A stretch of 64,000 bases of DNA from Homalodisca vitripennis (lineage: Eukaryota; Arthropoda; Insecta; Hemiptera; Cicadellidae): contig NC_060209.1 of NCBI RefSeq assembly GCF_021130785.1, positions 21,785,501 to 21,849,500 on the forward strand. The letters run 5' to 3'. Position numbers and translations under genes: made by a program. Below, piece by piece: positions 24,281 to 31,749 of the stretch (positions are counted from its first letter, which is position 1; every line of letters begins with the position of its first letter). Under the pieces are notes generated by a model that saw only the letters and a program-made list of their open reading frames with translations, searched no databases and had not been told where the DNA came from.

Positions 24281-25458
24281 ATTTCTCTAATATCGTTCTT
24301 AATCACATCATAGGCTAAAAATTTCTCAGAAACCACAACCACATAACAAATCGCGTTTGTAACAGCATTTTGAAAATCCATATTGATAATTATATCGTTC
24401 TTTGAAGCAGAAATATTTGTCAAACTCTTTGTTGTATCAATGACATAAATAGGTCTATTCGCTAAAAATTCTTTAGGATTATAATACATTTCCATATTTT
24501 TGTAGTAAACTTTCTTAAAATCTTGATACATCTGATACATGATTCTGAAAAGACCTCCTGAAATGTTTAAATTTTGTAATTCATCTGGATAATAAGAACC
24601 GTTCAATTTTACTCTGATATTTTTTACATTCAAACTATCAAACTTTGAAGGATTTTTCTCTTGATTATTCTGTCTATCTGTTTGAAAACCTATAATAACA
24701 AACTTAGGATTGAAGATATTTCTATAAATATTTGTGATATCGAACGAATAAGTTGTTCCGGAAATACCTTTTTGCTCAATACATTGCCAATCTAGAAAAT
24801 TAAACATAATGTTTTGAGATTTTGTAATTTCATCAATCAACTGAATTTTACTCGTGGTTTTGTAATAAATCATCGGAACTCTAATGAAAAACTCGTTAAT
24901 TGTAATTTTGCCATCAACAGGCATAACATTTCCAGTTGCAGTCTTCAGAATCACATCATCGTCTTCAGCTCTTATGAAACTAATGTAAAATCCACCTTTA
25001 TAGATTGGAAAATTTACATTTTCAAAGAATCCTAAGCCGAAATGTACTAAATCACCGACCGCTTCAAATTGTCCAAATTTAAAAGTTGATTCAAAACTGT
25101 TTGAAAATACATCACTTTTGGAATAACAAATGGTTCCTTTAATAGTGCTTAATTGGCCACAGTTTTCGACTTCTTCTATCAATTTATTGTGTTTTCTTAC
25201 TTCAATCTTAGAAAATAAAAACGGTATAAAATTATCGATTAATCTAGCATTATCAGTTCCAAGATATGCTTGACCATCTTGTTTTGTTAAAGTTCCAGAA
25301 ATATAAAACTGGAAGTTAGACGAGCAAAAGTTATCTCCAAAATCAATATTAAACTCAGTTCTTTTATTCGGTTCATTCAAATGTTGTTTACTAATTGGAT
25401 AGAAATTTTTAAACTCCGCCCTTTCAATATCACTAGCATATTTTCTGTAGTCCGCCAT
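24274..25458 (-). CDS. Major capsid protein (double jelly-roll, hexon-like)
   Basis: The 394-aa protein starts MADYRKYASDIERAEF and has features typical of insect Polinton capsids: FNIDFGDNF near residue 37, then DNFIPFLFSKIEVRKHN with a GQLSTIKG motif (residues ~75-110), FPIYKGGFYISF in the first half, and a C-terminal NAICYVVVVSEKFLAYDV segment. By family it builds trimeric pseudo-hexameric capsomers of an icosahedral shell. It is slightly shorter than many homologues but is open from start to stop. It is the last gene of the leftward virion block. The start is fixed by TTATTAAATGG. This is one of the two largest intact genes of the element. Confidence 0.85.
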   Translation of the reverse strand: MADYRKYASDIERAEFKNFYPISKQHLNEPNKRTEFNIDFGDNFCSSNFQFYISGTLTKQDGQAYLGTDNARLIDNFIPFLFSKIEVRKHNKLIEEVENCGQLSTIKGTICYSKSDVFSNSFESTFKFGQFEAVGDLVHFGLGFFENVNFPIYKGGFYISFIRAEDDDVILKTATGNVMPVDGKITINEFFIRVPMIYYKTTSKIQLIDEITKSQNIMFNFLDWQCIEQKGISGTTYSFDITNIYRNIFNPKFVIIGFQTDRQNNQEKNPSKFDSLNVKNIRVKLNGSYYPDELQNLNISGGLFRIMYQMYQDFKKVYYKNMEMYYNPKEFLANRPIYVIDTTKSLTNISASKNDIIINMDFQNAVTNAICYVVVVSEKFLAYDVIKNDIREIQ

Positions 25459-25478
25459 TTAATAAGAGAAAATTTAGA
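25459..25478 (-). promoter_or_regulatory. Late-type promoter of the capsid gene
   Basis: Minus strand reads AAATTTTCTCTTATTAAATGG into the capsid ATG, matching the element consensus AAATTTTCC..TATAAATGG. Confidence 0.6.
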
Positions 25479-25566
25479 AATTTTAAACATCATGTATAAG
25501 AAAGATATCATTTTTCATCGATCTAATGTACGTTTTTATAAGAAAAGATATAAATTTTAGTCATTT

Positions 25567-25965
25567 TTAATGATCTACTTCGTCATATTCAGGATTCTCT
25601 TCCTTAAATTTTGCGATCTCGGTCACATATTTCAATAAAATTTGCACAGGATAGTAACCGCTATCTATAATATTGTTCCAATCAACTGTATCTTTATTTT
25701 CATCCAAAAATTTTATACTCAAGTGTTGATAGAGACAAAGAACAGACATATGATCTTTTAATTGATAATGTATATTTTCTTGAATGAACTCTGGGGACAG
25801 ATTTTGATATTTAGCAATGTTATACCAATTTAATTTGTTTACGTATAATCTCATCATATCTTCGGATAATTCATATTTTTGAGAAATATCATCCCAATGT
25901 TCTTTTTTCAAATCTCTTTCGTGTTGCATTATAAAAAGATCGAAAGCACTGTAATGTCCCGCCAT
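25567..25965 (-). CDS. Repeat protein with NW-YNIAKYQ-LS-FI motifs (132 aa)
   Basis: The protein contains three short related repeats: W-DDIS-KYELSEDMM, NWYNIAKYQNLSPEFI and DWNNII. This W..I..Y..LS..FI pattern is familiar from repeat proteins of large DNA viruses, whose function is unknown. There is no signal peptide or membrane segment. The TATA-like AATAAATAG of the start motif lies 8 bp upstream of the ATG here and does not overlap it. It lies between the zinc-ribbon gene and the capsid gene, and about 110 bp without a gene follow it. Confidence 0.65.
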   Translation of the reverse strand: MAGHYSAFDLFIMQHERDLKKEHWDDISQKYELSEDMMRLYVNKLNWYNIAKYQNLSPEFIQENIHYQLKDHMSVLCLYQHLSIKFLDENKDTVDWNNIIDSGYYPVQILLKYVTEIAKFKEENPEYDEVDH

Positions 25966-25987
25966 CTCTATTTATTAAGAAAAAATT

Positions 25988-26131
25988 TCAAGTTTTTATA
26001 AATTGGCTCTTTTTAGCGTTACATTCAGCACATTTTCCAGAAACTCTTTTAACTCCATTGATATTTGCATAGTATTTTATATCACTTGTTGCAGTTTTTT
26101 CTTTACATCTCACACAGTATATGAGCGCCAT
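25988..26131 (-). CDS. Mini zinc-ribbon protein (47 aa)
   Basis: A 47-aa frame with C6-x2-C9 and C34-x2-C37, ending in a lysine-rich tail. The layout (ALIYCVRCKEKT ... GKCAECNAKK) matches small zinc-ribbon proteins known from NCLDVs, adenovirus-like and Polinton-like elements (DUF5679 type). The start is set by ATATAAATGGCGC, a perfect element promoter located in the 18-bp gap after the upstream gene. The stop TGA leads straight into the next gene's AATTTTTTC promoter block. Role unknown, and nucleic-acid binding is plausible. Confidence 0.7.
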   Translation of the reverse strand: MALIYCVRCKEKTATSDIKYYANINGVKRVSGKCAECNAKKSQFIKT

Positions 26132-26150
26132 TTATATAAGGAAATTTTAT
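26132..26150 (-). promoter_or_regulatory. Late-type promoter of the zinc-ribbon gene
   Basis: Minus strand AAATTTCCTTATATAAATGG, one of the cleanest examples of the consensus, fills the gap between two neighbouring genes. Confidence 0.65.
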
Positions 26151-26470
26151 CATGCATAAAACCCTGCGAGAATACCTATTTCAGTAAGATCTTCCTCGAA
26201 CTTATTAATTTTTTCTTCTAATTTTTGAAATTTGACAGCATAAGAATCATTGTATTCAACAAATTTATGACCAATATTCTCAAAAGTTTTCGTAGCATCT
26301 AAACTAAACTTATCAAAAGACTCTTTAAATTTAGTAAGTTTTTCATTAATTTCACCTACATCGTCTACTGATCTTTTACTTCTTTCATCAAGTTTTTCAT
26401 AGACTTCTGTTGTAAAATCTTTAACATGCTGTTTATGATTCTCATATTTTTGTTTTAGTTCATTAAACAT
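26150..26470 (-). CDS. Coiled-coil protein (106 aa)
   Basis: Highly charged and helical from end to end (for example EKLTKFKESFDKFSLD and FQKLEEKINKFEEDL), with heptad-like hydrophobic spacing and a short hydrophobic C-terminus (ILAGFYA). No known family is recognised. It lies inside the leftward virion-gene block, so a minor structural role is possible. The start context is TATTAAAATG, a weaker variant of the element motif. Confidence 0.6.
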   Translation of the reverse strand: MFNELKQKYENHKQHVKDFTTEVYEKLDERSKRSVDDVGEINEKLTKFKESFDKFSLDATKTFENIGHKFVEYNDSYAVKFQKLEEKINKFEEDLTEIGILAGFYA

Positions 26471-26482
26471 TTTAATAGGATC

Positions 26483-26737
26483 TTATAATTGAATCATTAC
26501 AACAACATCAAATGGATTAATTCCTTTACTAACACTGCTAATTCTTTTTCCTTTAAAATCTAAGGCATTTTTAACATTCGGATCATGTAAATCAAAAATT
26601 TGTTCTTTAACAACAACATCATGTTTGTCAATACCAGGTCGAACACCGACAATTCTTTTTTTATTAGCCAAACTAACATAATTCTTTTCAACTTTGATCG
26701 CTTCAATAATTTTATCAGCTTTTTCGATATGAGACAT
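26483..26737 (-). CDS. Fibre-like minor virion protein (84 aa)
   Basis: Two copies of a fibre-type motif are visible: KKRIVGVRPGIDKHDVVVKEQ near residues 26-46 and GKRISSVSKGINPFDVVV near 63-80. The pattern K-I-x-V-x-x-G-I-x-x-x-D-V-V is typical of trimeric fibre/tail proteins in phages and adintovirus-like elements. The preceding gene's stop TAA abuts this ATG, so TAAATG serves as stop, promoter core and start at once. The assignment is by motif resemblance. Confidence 0.55.
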   Translation of the reverse strand: MSHIEKADKIIEAIKVEKNYVSLANKKRIVGVRPGIDKHDVVVKEQIFDLHDPNVKNALDFKGKRISSVSKGINPFDVVVMIQL

Positions 26738-27019
26738 TTAATTGGTAAATATTTTTTTTGCACCATCTTCAAATTCTTTTTTCAATGCTTTTATTTTATC
26801 AGCAACTTCATTTGAACTCATGAAATTTGCAAGTTTGTTATCATATTCTGCTTTAAAATCTTCAATCTCGACAGCAAACATATCTGAATCTGGAAGGTTT
26901 TGTAATAAATTTTCTAACTTGTTATCAAACTCATTTCTCAAACTATCAAAATTCAAACTATTATCTACATTTTGAATAATTTGTGTTCCAAATACGTCAA
27001 AAATATTTTGTGAATCCAT
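26738..27019 (-). CDS. Coiled-coil protein (93 aa)
   Basis: I place the start at the internal MDSQNIFD codon (27019), which has AATAAATATGG upstream. An in-frame ATG 17 codons further upstream (27070) lies inside the protease gene and is less likely. The protein has heptad-like helices (LRNEFDNKLENLL, DKIKALKKEFEDGAKK). The preceding protease reading frame ends just inside this gene. Probable minor structural protein, family unknown. Confidence 0.55.
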   Translation of the reverse strand: MDSQNIFDVFGTQIIQNVDNSLNFDSLRNEFDNKLENLLQNLPDSDMFAVEIEDFKAEYDNKLANFMSSNEVADKIKALKKEFEDGAKKIFTN

Positions 27020-27392
27020 ATTTATTAAGTAATAATTTGTTAACAACTTCTTTAAAATCTTTACCATCACTCAGTTCATTCAACACAAAAACACATAAAT
27101 GACCACAAATTGGGGGATCTTTATAGTCTTAAATCTGAGAATCATTGTAGTAGACGCTTGATTTTTTCAGATATTTAATCAATTCTATAGGTGGTTTGTC
27201 CTCAATTCTTCCATACGAATCAAAATAACATGCATTCTTATCATTTTTATAATAACAAATCCAATGCGTTCCACTTCCCATAATCGAGTCTAAATTCACA
27301 ATTCCACATTCAAATTTCTTAACTTTTTCAGGTAATGTATCTCTCATGAAGATTCCTCTAAAATGTTTAATATTTTTGCAGATTTCTTCCAA
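26997..27392 (-). pseudogene. Adenain-like cysteine protease, disrupted
   Basis: Residues up to the stop show a viral maturation protease of the adenain (C5) type: FRGIFMRDTLPEK, ECGIVNLDS, the catalytic-His motif GTHWICYY, then YFDSYG with the Asp. In the family this enzyme cleaves capsid precursors. A TAA stop at 27129 truncates the frame after 87 codons. The same frame stays open for about 43 more codons to 26997 and contains the CGH block expected to carry the nucleophile. There is also no ATG at the expected N-terminus; the first in-frame ATG is inside FMRD. The product is therefore probably inactive unless the stop is an assembly error. Confidence 0.8.
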
Positions 27393-27403
27393 TTCCCCGA
27401 ATG

Positions 27404-27867
27404 TTAAAGGTTTAAATTTTTGTTTTCAATGTTTGATTTCACGTAATTCAAAGTTTTTTCATCTAATCCAGATCCTGTAACATCTTCCAACTCTTTATCT
27501 AACCAATTTAAAATGTTTCGAACAATAGGAATCACATCCTTTTTAACGATTGGAGCAGCTTTACGAACATAAGGAACAACATTTTTAACAACTGGAATAT
27601 TTTCTCCAAAATCTAATAAATCTTTCAAAAGTCCACCATTTTTAAGTTCTTTCAACTGATTATAAGAAAATTCTATTCTGGTTCCTTTATTGTTTTTCTT
27701 ATGTTTTTCGAGTTTATTGTATTGTCTATTTGTTAAAAATATCTTATCTTCGCCATTTTTTAGTTGATCTATTTTATAAAAAATTGAATACTAACGGGTA
27801 TTTTCTTCTTAAAAGCGGATTTTATTTTTTCTTTCTGATTTTTGCTGAAATTTACATTCACCTCCAT
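27404..27867 (-). pseudogene. pVI/MLP-like basic virion protein, frameshifted
   Basis: The gene starts at 27867 under a perfect ATATAAATGG promoter. After about 28 codons it shifts frame at a six-T tract (27779-27784) and continues to 27404. Downstream are FLTNRQYNKLEKHKK and LKNGGLLKDLLDFG, the lysine-rich, L-T-x-x-Q-x-x-K pattern of the MLP/pVI-like proteins of adintoviruses and insect Polintons, followed by an amphipathic KNVVPYVRKAAPIVKK segment. By analogy with adenovirus pVI it may help membrane disruption or capsid-core contact. Neighbouring genes are the PLA2 protein (upstream) and the protease (downstream). A homopolymer sequencing error could mimic this break. Confidence 0.7.
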
Positions 27868-27886
27868 TTATATAGTTAAAATTTCA
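27868..27886 (-). promoter_or_regulatory. Late-type promoter overlapping the end of the PLA2 gene
   Basis: Minus strand AAATTTTAACTATATAAATGG. The stop codon TAA of the upstream gene lies inside the motif's A/T block, showing how tightly genes and promoters overlap. Confidence 0.65.
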
Positions 27887-29186
27887 AGTTCTCTTCGATT
27901 CCCATTCCTAGTTTTCTCTTCAAAAACATTGCTCCAGCTGTTGGAAGCGCAACAAATCTTTCACCTAAACTAGCATCTTTTGATAAAAATCTATCCATTG
28001 CTTTATCTTGCAAAACTTTATCTGCTATATGTCTGGAATTTGTGTCTCTATGTTTTGCATAAAAAATATCGTGTTCCATAGCAGCTTGATCTAATTTATT
28101 CACACCAGGATCTCCTCTTTTTAGTCTTTTTTCGAGTTTTGTGCCAGGCCCCAGATACTGATAAGTTGGTACGTGTAATTCAAAAGGTAAATTGTTGATA
28201 AAATCATTCAAAAGTCCACTACCCTCAATCATAGATGAACTTATTGCCGGCAAAATTCGTTTTAAATATTTAATTCCATCAGGTTTTTCAATCATTTCGT
28301 CAAGTTTGTTCGAAATAAAATCTTTAATTGCTTTCTTTTCGTTCAAAAAATTGTTGTTTCCAGCCTTTTCTTGAGCATAAATATAATTAATAATTCCATC
28401 GAGTTTTGTCAAATCGTTGATATATCTGTACTCAATCTTATTATCACTGTATTTTCTTACACCTGATCCTTCGATTCGTTTTTCCCAAATTGGTTTAATC
28501 AAATTGAGATATTTTTTACCTTTACTTGACTTAGGCTTCTTAGTAGATGGATCATTATTTTTGTAAATTGAGTCAGATTCCCATAAAATTTCTGTATACT
28601 TTTTCAAATCTTCTTCAGAATATAAATTATCTTTTGGAGCGTTATGGTCTGTTAATAATCTCCATAAACCTTGAGTTCCTTCATATGTTTTTTCATTAAT
28701 AATGATATCATTATGTTCAAAATTCACTGGCAAATTTCCAATCATAAAACTTTTCTTTTTTCTGTCCCAATACAAACCAAATTTATCATCCTTTGCTCTA
28801 GGAAGAAATTTTTTACCAATTTCACCAATTATTATATCCGTTGTTCCAGGACTTATTGGTTCAACTATGGTAGAGTCTTCAATGATTCGAGGTCTAAATG
28901 GTGTTGAAGATGGTAATTTTGGCAATTCAAACTCTTCAGATTCTGGAATTGAAATATCGGCAAATTGTCGTACAACTGGAACCAAATTCATCAAATTTTG
29001 ATTATCACTTAAAACATTTTCAATTTTGCCCTCAACGTTTTTTATTGCAGAAGTTACAGGTTGATTGATTTTTTGAATAAATTCTTGTTCTTTTTCATCA
29101 ATTCGAATCTGTTCTTTAAATTCTTTGATTAATTTCTTTTCTATTTGATCAAGTTTTTTTGCTTCTTCTGAAGTTACGTTCGCCAT
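27876..29186 (-). CDS. Virion protein with DUF8207-type domain and parvovirus-type phospholipase A2 domain
   Basis: 436 aa, intact. Residues ~1-60 are a charged coiled-coil region. Residues ~136-210 (FGLYWDRKKKSFMIGNLPV, YEGTQGLWRLL) match the domain known as DUF8207 in insect Polinton proteins. Residues 342-395 form a PLA2 domain: YLGPG (344-348) as the calcium loop and HD at 372-373 in the LDQAAMEHDIFY active-site helix. In parvovirus VP1 and Polintons this domain is thought to breach endosomal membranes during entry. The catalytic His-Asp and loop residues are all present. The gene heads the leftward virion block with promoter AAATTTTCCTAAATAAATGG. Its intactness contrasts with the broken neighbours. 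Confidence 0.85.
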   Translation of the reverse strand: MANVTSEEAKKLDQIEKKLIKEFKEQIRIDEKEQEFIQKINQPVTSAIKNVEGKIENVLSDNQNLMNLVPVVRQFADISIPESEEFELPKLPSSTPFRPRIIEDSTIVEPISPGTTDIIIGEIGKKFLPRAKDDKFGLYWDRKKKSFMIGNLPVNFEHNDIIINEKTYEGTQGLWRLLTDHNAPKDNLYSEEDLKKYTEILWESDSIYKNNDPSTKKPKSSKGKKYLNLIKPIWEKRIEGSGVRKYSDNKIEYRYINDLTKLDGIINYIYAQEKAGNNNFLNEKKAIKDFISNKLDEMIEKPDGIKYLKRILPAISSSMIEGSGLLNDFINNLPFELHVPTYQYLGPGTKLEKRLKRGDPGVNKLDQAAMEHDIFYAKHRDTNSRHIADKVLQDKAMDRFLSKDASLGERFVALPTAGAMFLKRKLGMGIEENLKF

Positions 29187-29206
29187 TTATTTAGGAAAAT
29201 TTTGAA
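29187..29206 (-). promoter_or_regulatory. Late-type promoter of the PLA2-domain gene
   Basis: Minus strand AAATTTTCCTAAATAAATGG, directly overlapping the start codon. Confidence 0.65.
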
Positions 29207-29315
29207 ACGTGAACGTGAACGAGAACGAGAACGTGAACGTGGAACGTAAAACGTGAGCGTGAAAACGTGAACGTGGAACGTAAAACGTGAACACGAAGCG
29301 TGAAAACGTGAACAG
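29205..29315. repeat. ACGTGAACGTG minisatellite
   Basis: Short irregular repeats of GAACGTGAACGTG, GGAACGTAAAACGTG and GAAAACGTGAAC, about 6-15 bp each. Base composition is unlike the rest of the element. It lies in the gap between the PLA2 gene promoter and the ATPase 3' end. 29316-29414 shows no gene. Confidence 0.8.
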
Positions 29316-29414
29316 ATTTACCGTTTTTCAGTTATTTTCATAATGTAAATAAAAAGTAAAGATAATGTAAAAATAATTGTAACAAATATTTTATCGAGTA
29401 AATTTGTCAGACCA

Positions 29415-30086
29415 CTAAGCAGCATTTATATTAGAAAATTTATTCAAATATTTACCATTTTTAGGCTTCAAAGTTAGATTAATTGTTAAAAATCCGTAGT
29501 CTTCCTTCCAAATTTTATCACACAACTCAATAAAGTGGTTAAAACTCATATCAGAACCAACATAATTGTTTGTAAATCTTTCTCGAATAGTGATCGTCTT
29601 GCTTAAAAACACACAACATATTCAAATTATTTCTAATAACTTGTTTATCAACCTTTGAAAAGCATTGGGAAAGATAGATACAAGATATGTTTTTGTGACG
29701 AGACATTACGAAATATTCTTTAATAACGTCTTGATTTTCTAAAATACAATCATCATCGAAAACGATTAAAGAATTTGGTTTACATTCGCTTAAGTGAACT
29801 ATGTCCTCGGAAGCATTATAAAAATGTGATATTTTTTTGTTTAAGTTTTTCTCAATATTTTCAAATCTTTCTTGTAATTTTTTATAGGCGTCTTGTTCTA
29901 AAGATTTACTAAAAACATACAAATTGGAATAAGGAATCAACCTATTGTAGATAAAATTCAATAATAAAGTTGTTTTTCCACATCCACTTGAACCAACAAT
30001 TAACAATCTGATTGGTTGATCTTTCTTATTTTCTTCAAACGTTTGAAGTTTTTATCTGATCTTTTTTCTTTAAAAAATTTCTCCAT
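29415..30086 (-). pseudogene. Genome-packaging ATPase (FtsK/HerA type), disrupted by two frameshifts
   Basis: The start at 30086 has CTATTTAAATGG. A shift around 30045 moves the reading into the frame carrying Walker A GSSGCGKT and Walker B LIVFDD (about 75 codons later), plus CIYLSQ. A second shift near 29570 moves to the frame ending at 29415 with WKEDYGFLTINL. The order and spacing match the A32-like packaging ATPases of Polintons, which pump DNA into capsids. Both P-loop and acidic motifs survive, but no single frame spans the protein. The penton gene diverges from it with only 13 bp between start codons. Confidence 0.85.
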
Positions 30087-30099
30087 TTAAATAGCGAAA
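30087..30099. promoter_or_regulatory. 13-bp divergent promoter, ATPase/penton
   Basis: Only TTAAATAGCGAAA separates the two start codons. Leftward it supplies TATTTAAATGG. The rightward gene starts at AAAATG without the full motif. Confidence 0.5.
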
Positions 30100-30839
30100 A
30101 TGAAGCTGTTCAAGTTGACTTCAGAAAGCTCTCAATTATTTTTAAACTTGGAACATCCTATTCATTTAGAGGAAGAATCAAATTATTTCATCGGTTTAAG
30201 CGGTTTTTATTCTGACAATTTTGTAATAAATATTAGTGAAAGTTCTCCTTATTGTATAGGATTTAGTGAGAAGAACATAACAAAATATTATGGTTTAAAC
30301 AAAGGATATTACACTTTCGATCAAATAAAAAATTCCCTTAAAAATTATCTGAAAACATTCAAACAATCAGATAAATCTTTAAACTTTGACGAAAACAAGT
30401 TTGAAATGCAAAAAAATTATCTCTCTAATAAAATTCAAATAAAATCACCAGTAAGAATAATGTTTTCAGCAATTATTGTAGATTTATTAGGGTTTGTTCA
30501 AGAAACTATTGAGCCAAATCAGGTATATTTAGGAAATAAAACGCCAAAATTTAGACCGTTTGATGTAATTGAAGTACATTGTAATCTCGTTGAACCTAGT
30601 TTTTAAATCATACCGAACATCTTCACAAAGAATCGGAAATTTTGTACACTTTCTTTCCAAATGTTGCTTATGGATCAAAAATTAGTGAAAAACCGAATGA
30701 AATAGACTATATTCCAATTAGAAAAAATATGAAAAGAATTCAAAAAATCGTCTTAACTGTTCAAGAATCTGAAGGAAATTTATTGAAAAATGAGAGTAAA
30801 ACTACAATTTACTTAAGATTGTTGAAGCAACGGACATGA
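30100..30839 (+). pseudogene. Penton / minor capsid protein (single jelly-roll), frameshifted
   Basis: The first frame (168 codons, to 30606) ends RPFDVIEVHCNLVEPSF. The continuation in the next frame, 30607-30839, holds HKESEILYTFFPNVAYG and the GNLLKNES segment near the usual C-terminus. Together these give the conserved landmarks of the Polinton penton, the vertex protein of the capsid. The break is a one-base shift in a TTTTTAAA run at about 30602-30607. Everything else appears conserved, so it is either recently broken or an indel error. It is the only rightward virion gene. Confidence 0.82.
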
Positions 30840-31004
30840 ATCAAGGGGGTCTATTGAATAGACTACCTTTAAACTTTCAAGAAAAGACTAGAAGATATAC
30901 ATTTTCAAGGGTATCGAATCGCGACTCTTACAAAAATTACATCCAGACACTATTTTCGACCTTTAAACTCAAAATAATAATTGCTTGTTAAATTTTTTTC
31001 TATC
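30840..31004 (+). pseudogene. BRO gene fragment (first of three tandem pieces)
   Basis: Frame pieces include LPLNFQEKT and a LHPDTIFD-like stretch that match the middle of the two following BRO-type copies (compare 31204-31320 and 31500-31560). No start or N-terminal half is left. It is followed by the same TTTTTTTCTATCTAAATGG promoter that precedes each next copy. Confidence 0.5.
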
Positions 31005-31007
31005 TAA
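30988..31007 (+). promoter_or_regulatory. Late-type promoter of the BRO gene
   Basis: Reads AATTTTTTTCTATCTAAATGG into the start codon. A near-identical copy precedes the next BRO gene at 31302-31320. Confidence 0.55.
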
Positions 31008-31355
31008 ATGGAGTCAGTCATAGATCTAAGAAATAATCAACTTACATTCGATAACACGAATATCTTAACGATTGTAGACGAAAACAATGTGATCTGGTTT
31101 AAGGCTAAAGATGTTGCAGAAATTTTACAATATGAAAATACTAGACAAGCTATCATAAATAATATTGATAATGACGAGAAAATAGCCTTTAAATATATAA
31201 ATTACAAGAGTCTATGCCATAGACCCTTTCAAAATCTTCATCCTGACACTATTTTCGTTAATGAATCTGGCCTTTATTCTCGAAATAAAAACTTACTAGT
31301 TAAATTTCTTTTCTATCTAAATGGAGTCAGTTGTGAATCTACTCAAATTCAATAA
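31008..31355 (+). CDS. BRO-N domain protein, C-terminally truncated (115 aa)
   Basis: Residues ~28-45 (WFKAKDVAEILQYENTRQA) and ~80-88 (DTIFVNESGLYS) are the core of the BRO-N domain of baculovirus repeated ORFs, a DNA-binding domain. The family N-terminus is complete, but the copy ends early: after GLYS the frame runs into the promoter of the next copy and stops at 31355. It overlaps the next gene's start by 35 bp. Probably a partial tandem duplicate; possibly still able to bind DNA. Confidence 0.75.
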   Translation: MESVIDLRNNQLTFDNTNILTIVDENNVIWFKAKDVAEILQYENTRQAIINNIDNDEKIAFKYINYKSLCHRPFQNLHPDTIFVNESGLYSRNKNLLVKFLFYLNGVSCESTQIQ

Positions 31356-31717
31356 TAAAGAAATTTTAACATTTGTTGACGAAAATAATGAATTTTGGTT
31401 TAAAGCAAAAGATGTTGCAGAAATTTTAGAATATGAAAACACGAGGCAAGCGATTAGAGATCACGTTAAAGACAAATATAAAAAAACTACGATAACATAG
31501 ATTCAGAAGGGGGGAACGAATCGTTCTTACCTTCAAACTTTCAAAAAAACACTATTTTCATTAATGAACCGGGCATATATTCTTTAATACTGAAATCAAA
31601 AACGAAGATAGCAGAAATGTTTCAAGATTGGGTTTTAGAAGAAGTTTTGCCAAGTATTCGTAAATTTGGTGAGTACAAACTTGAAAACAAGATTAAATAT
31701 TTAGAGGATTTTTCTTG
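31321..31717 (+). pseudogene. BRO-N domain gene, frameshifted and truncated at a recombination junction
   Basis: Starts at TATCTAAATGG and reads WFKAKDVAEILEYENTRQA, then a stop at 31498. The adjacent frame continues through NTIFINEPGIYSLILKSK and MFQDWVLEEVLPSIRKFG, the complete BRO-N ending. One shift near 31485 separates them. BRO homology ends around 31717, where the sequence changes into the antisense of a truncated zinc-finger gene next to the polymerase. The usual C-terminal half of BRO is missing. Confidence 0.75.
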
Positions 31718-31749
31718 CATTTGTGGCAGTGAATCAAATCATCTTCCAT
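31693..31749 (-). pseudogene. Truncated small zinc-finger gene downstream of the polymerase
   Basis: The polymerase stop TAA (31750-31752) abuts an ATG, giving GTAAATGG. An 18-codon frame follows: MEDDLIHCHKCKKN, the first half (C-x2-C) of a zinc ribbon like those elsewhere in the element. It then hits the BRO junction and stops at 31693. I infer a small gene cut by recombination. Confidence 0.5.

Noticed and set aside
26560..26772. 70-codon minus-strand frame
   Set aside because: A shadow of the overlapping fibre-like gene, without the TAAATG start motif.
28671..29001. Plus-strand frames inside the PLA2 gene
   Set aside because: Antisense shadows of a well-supported gene.
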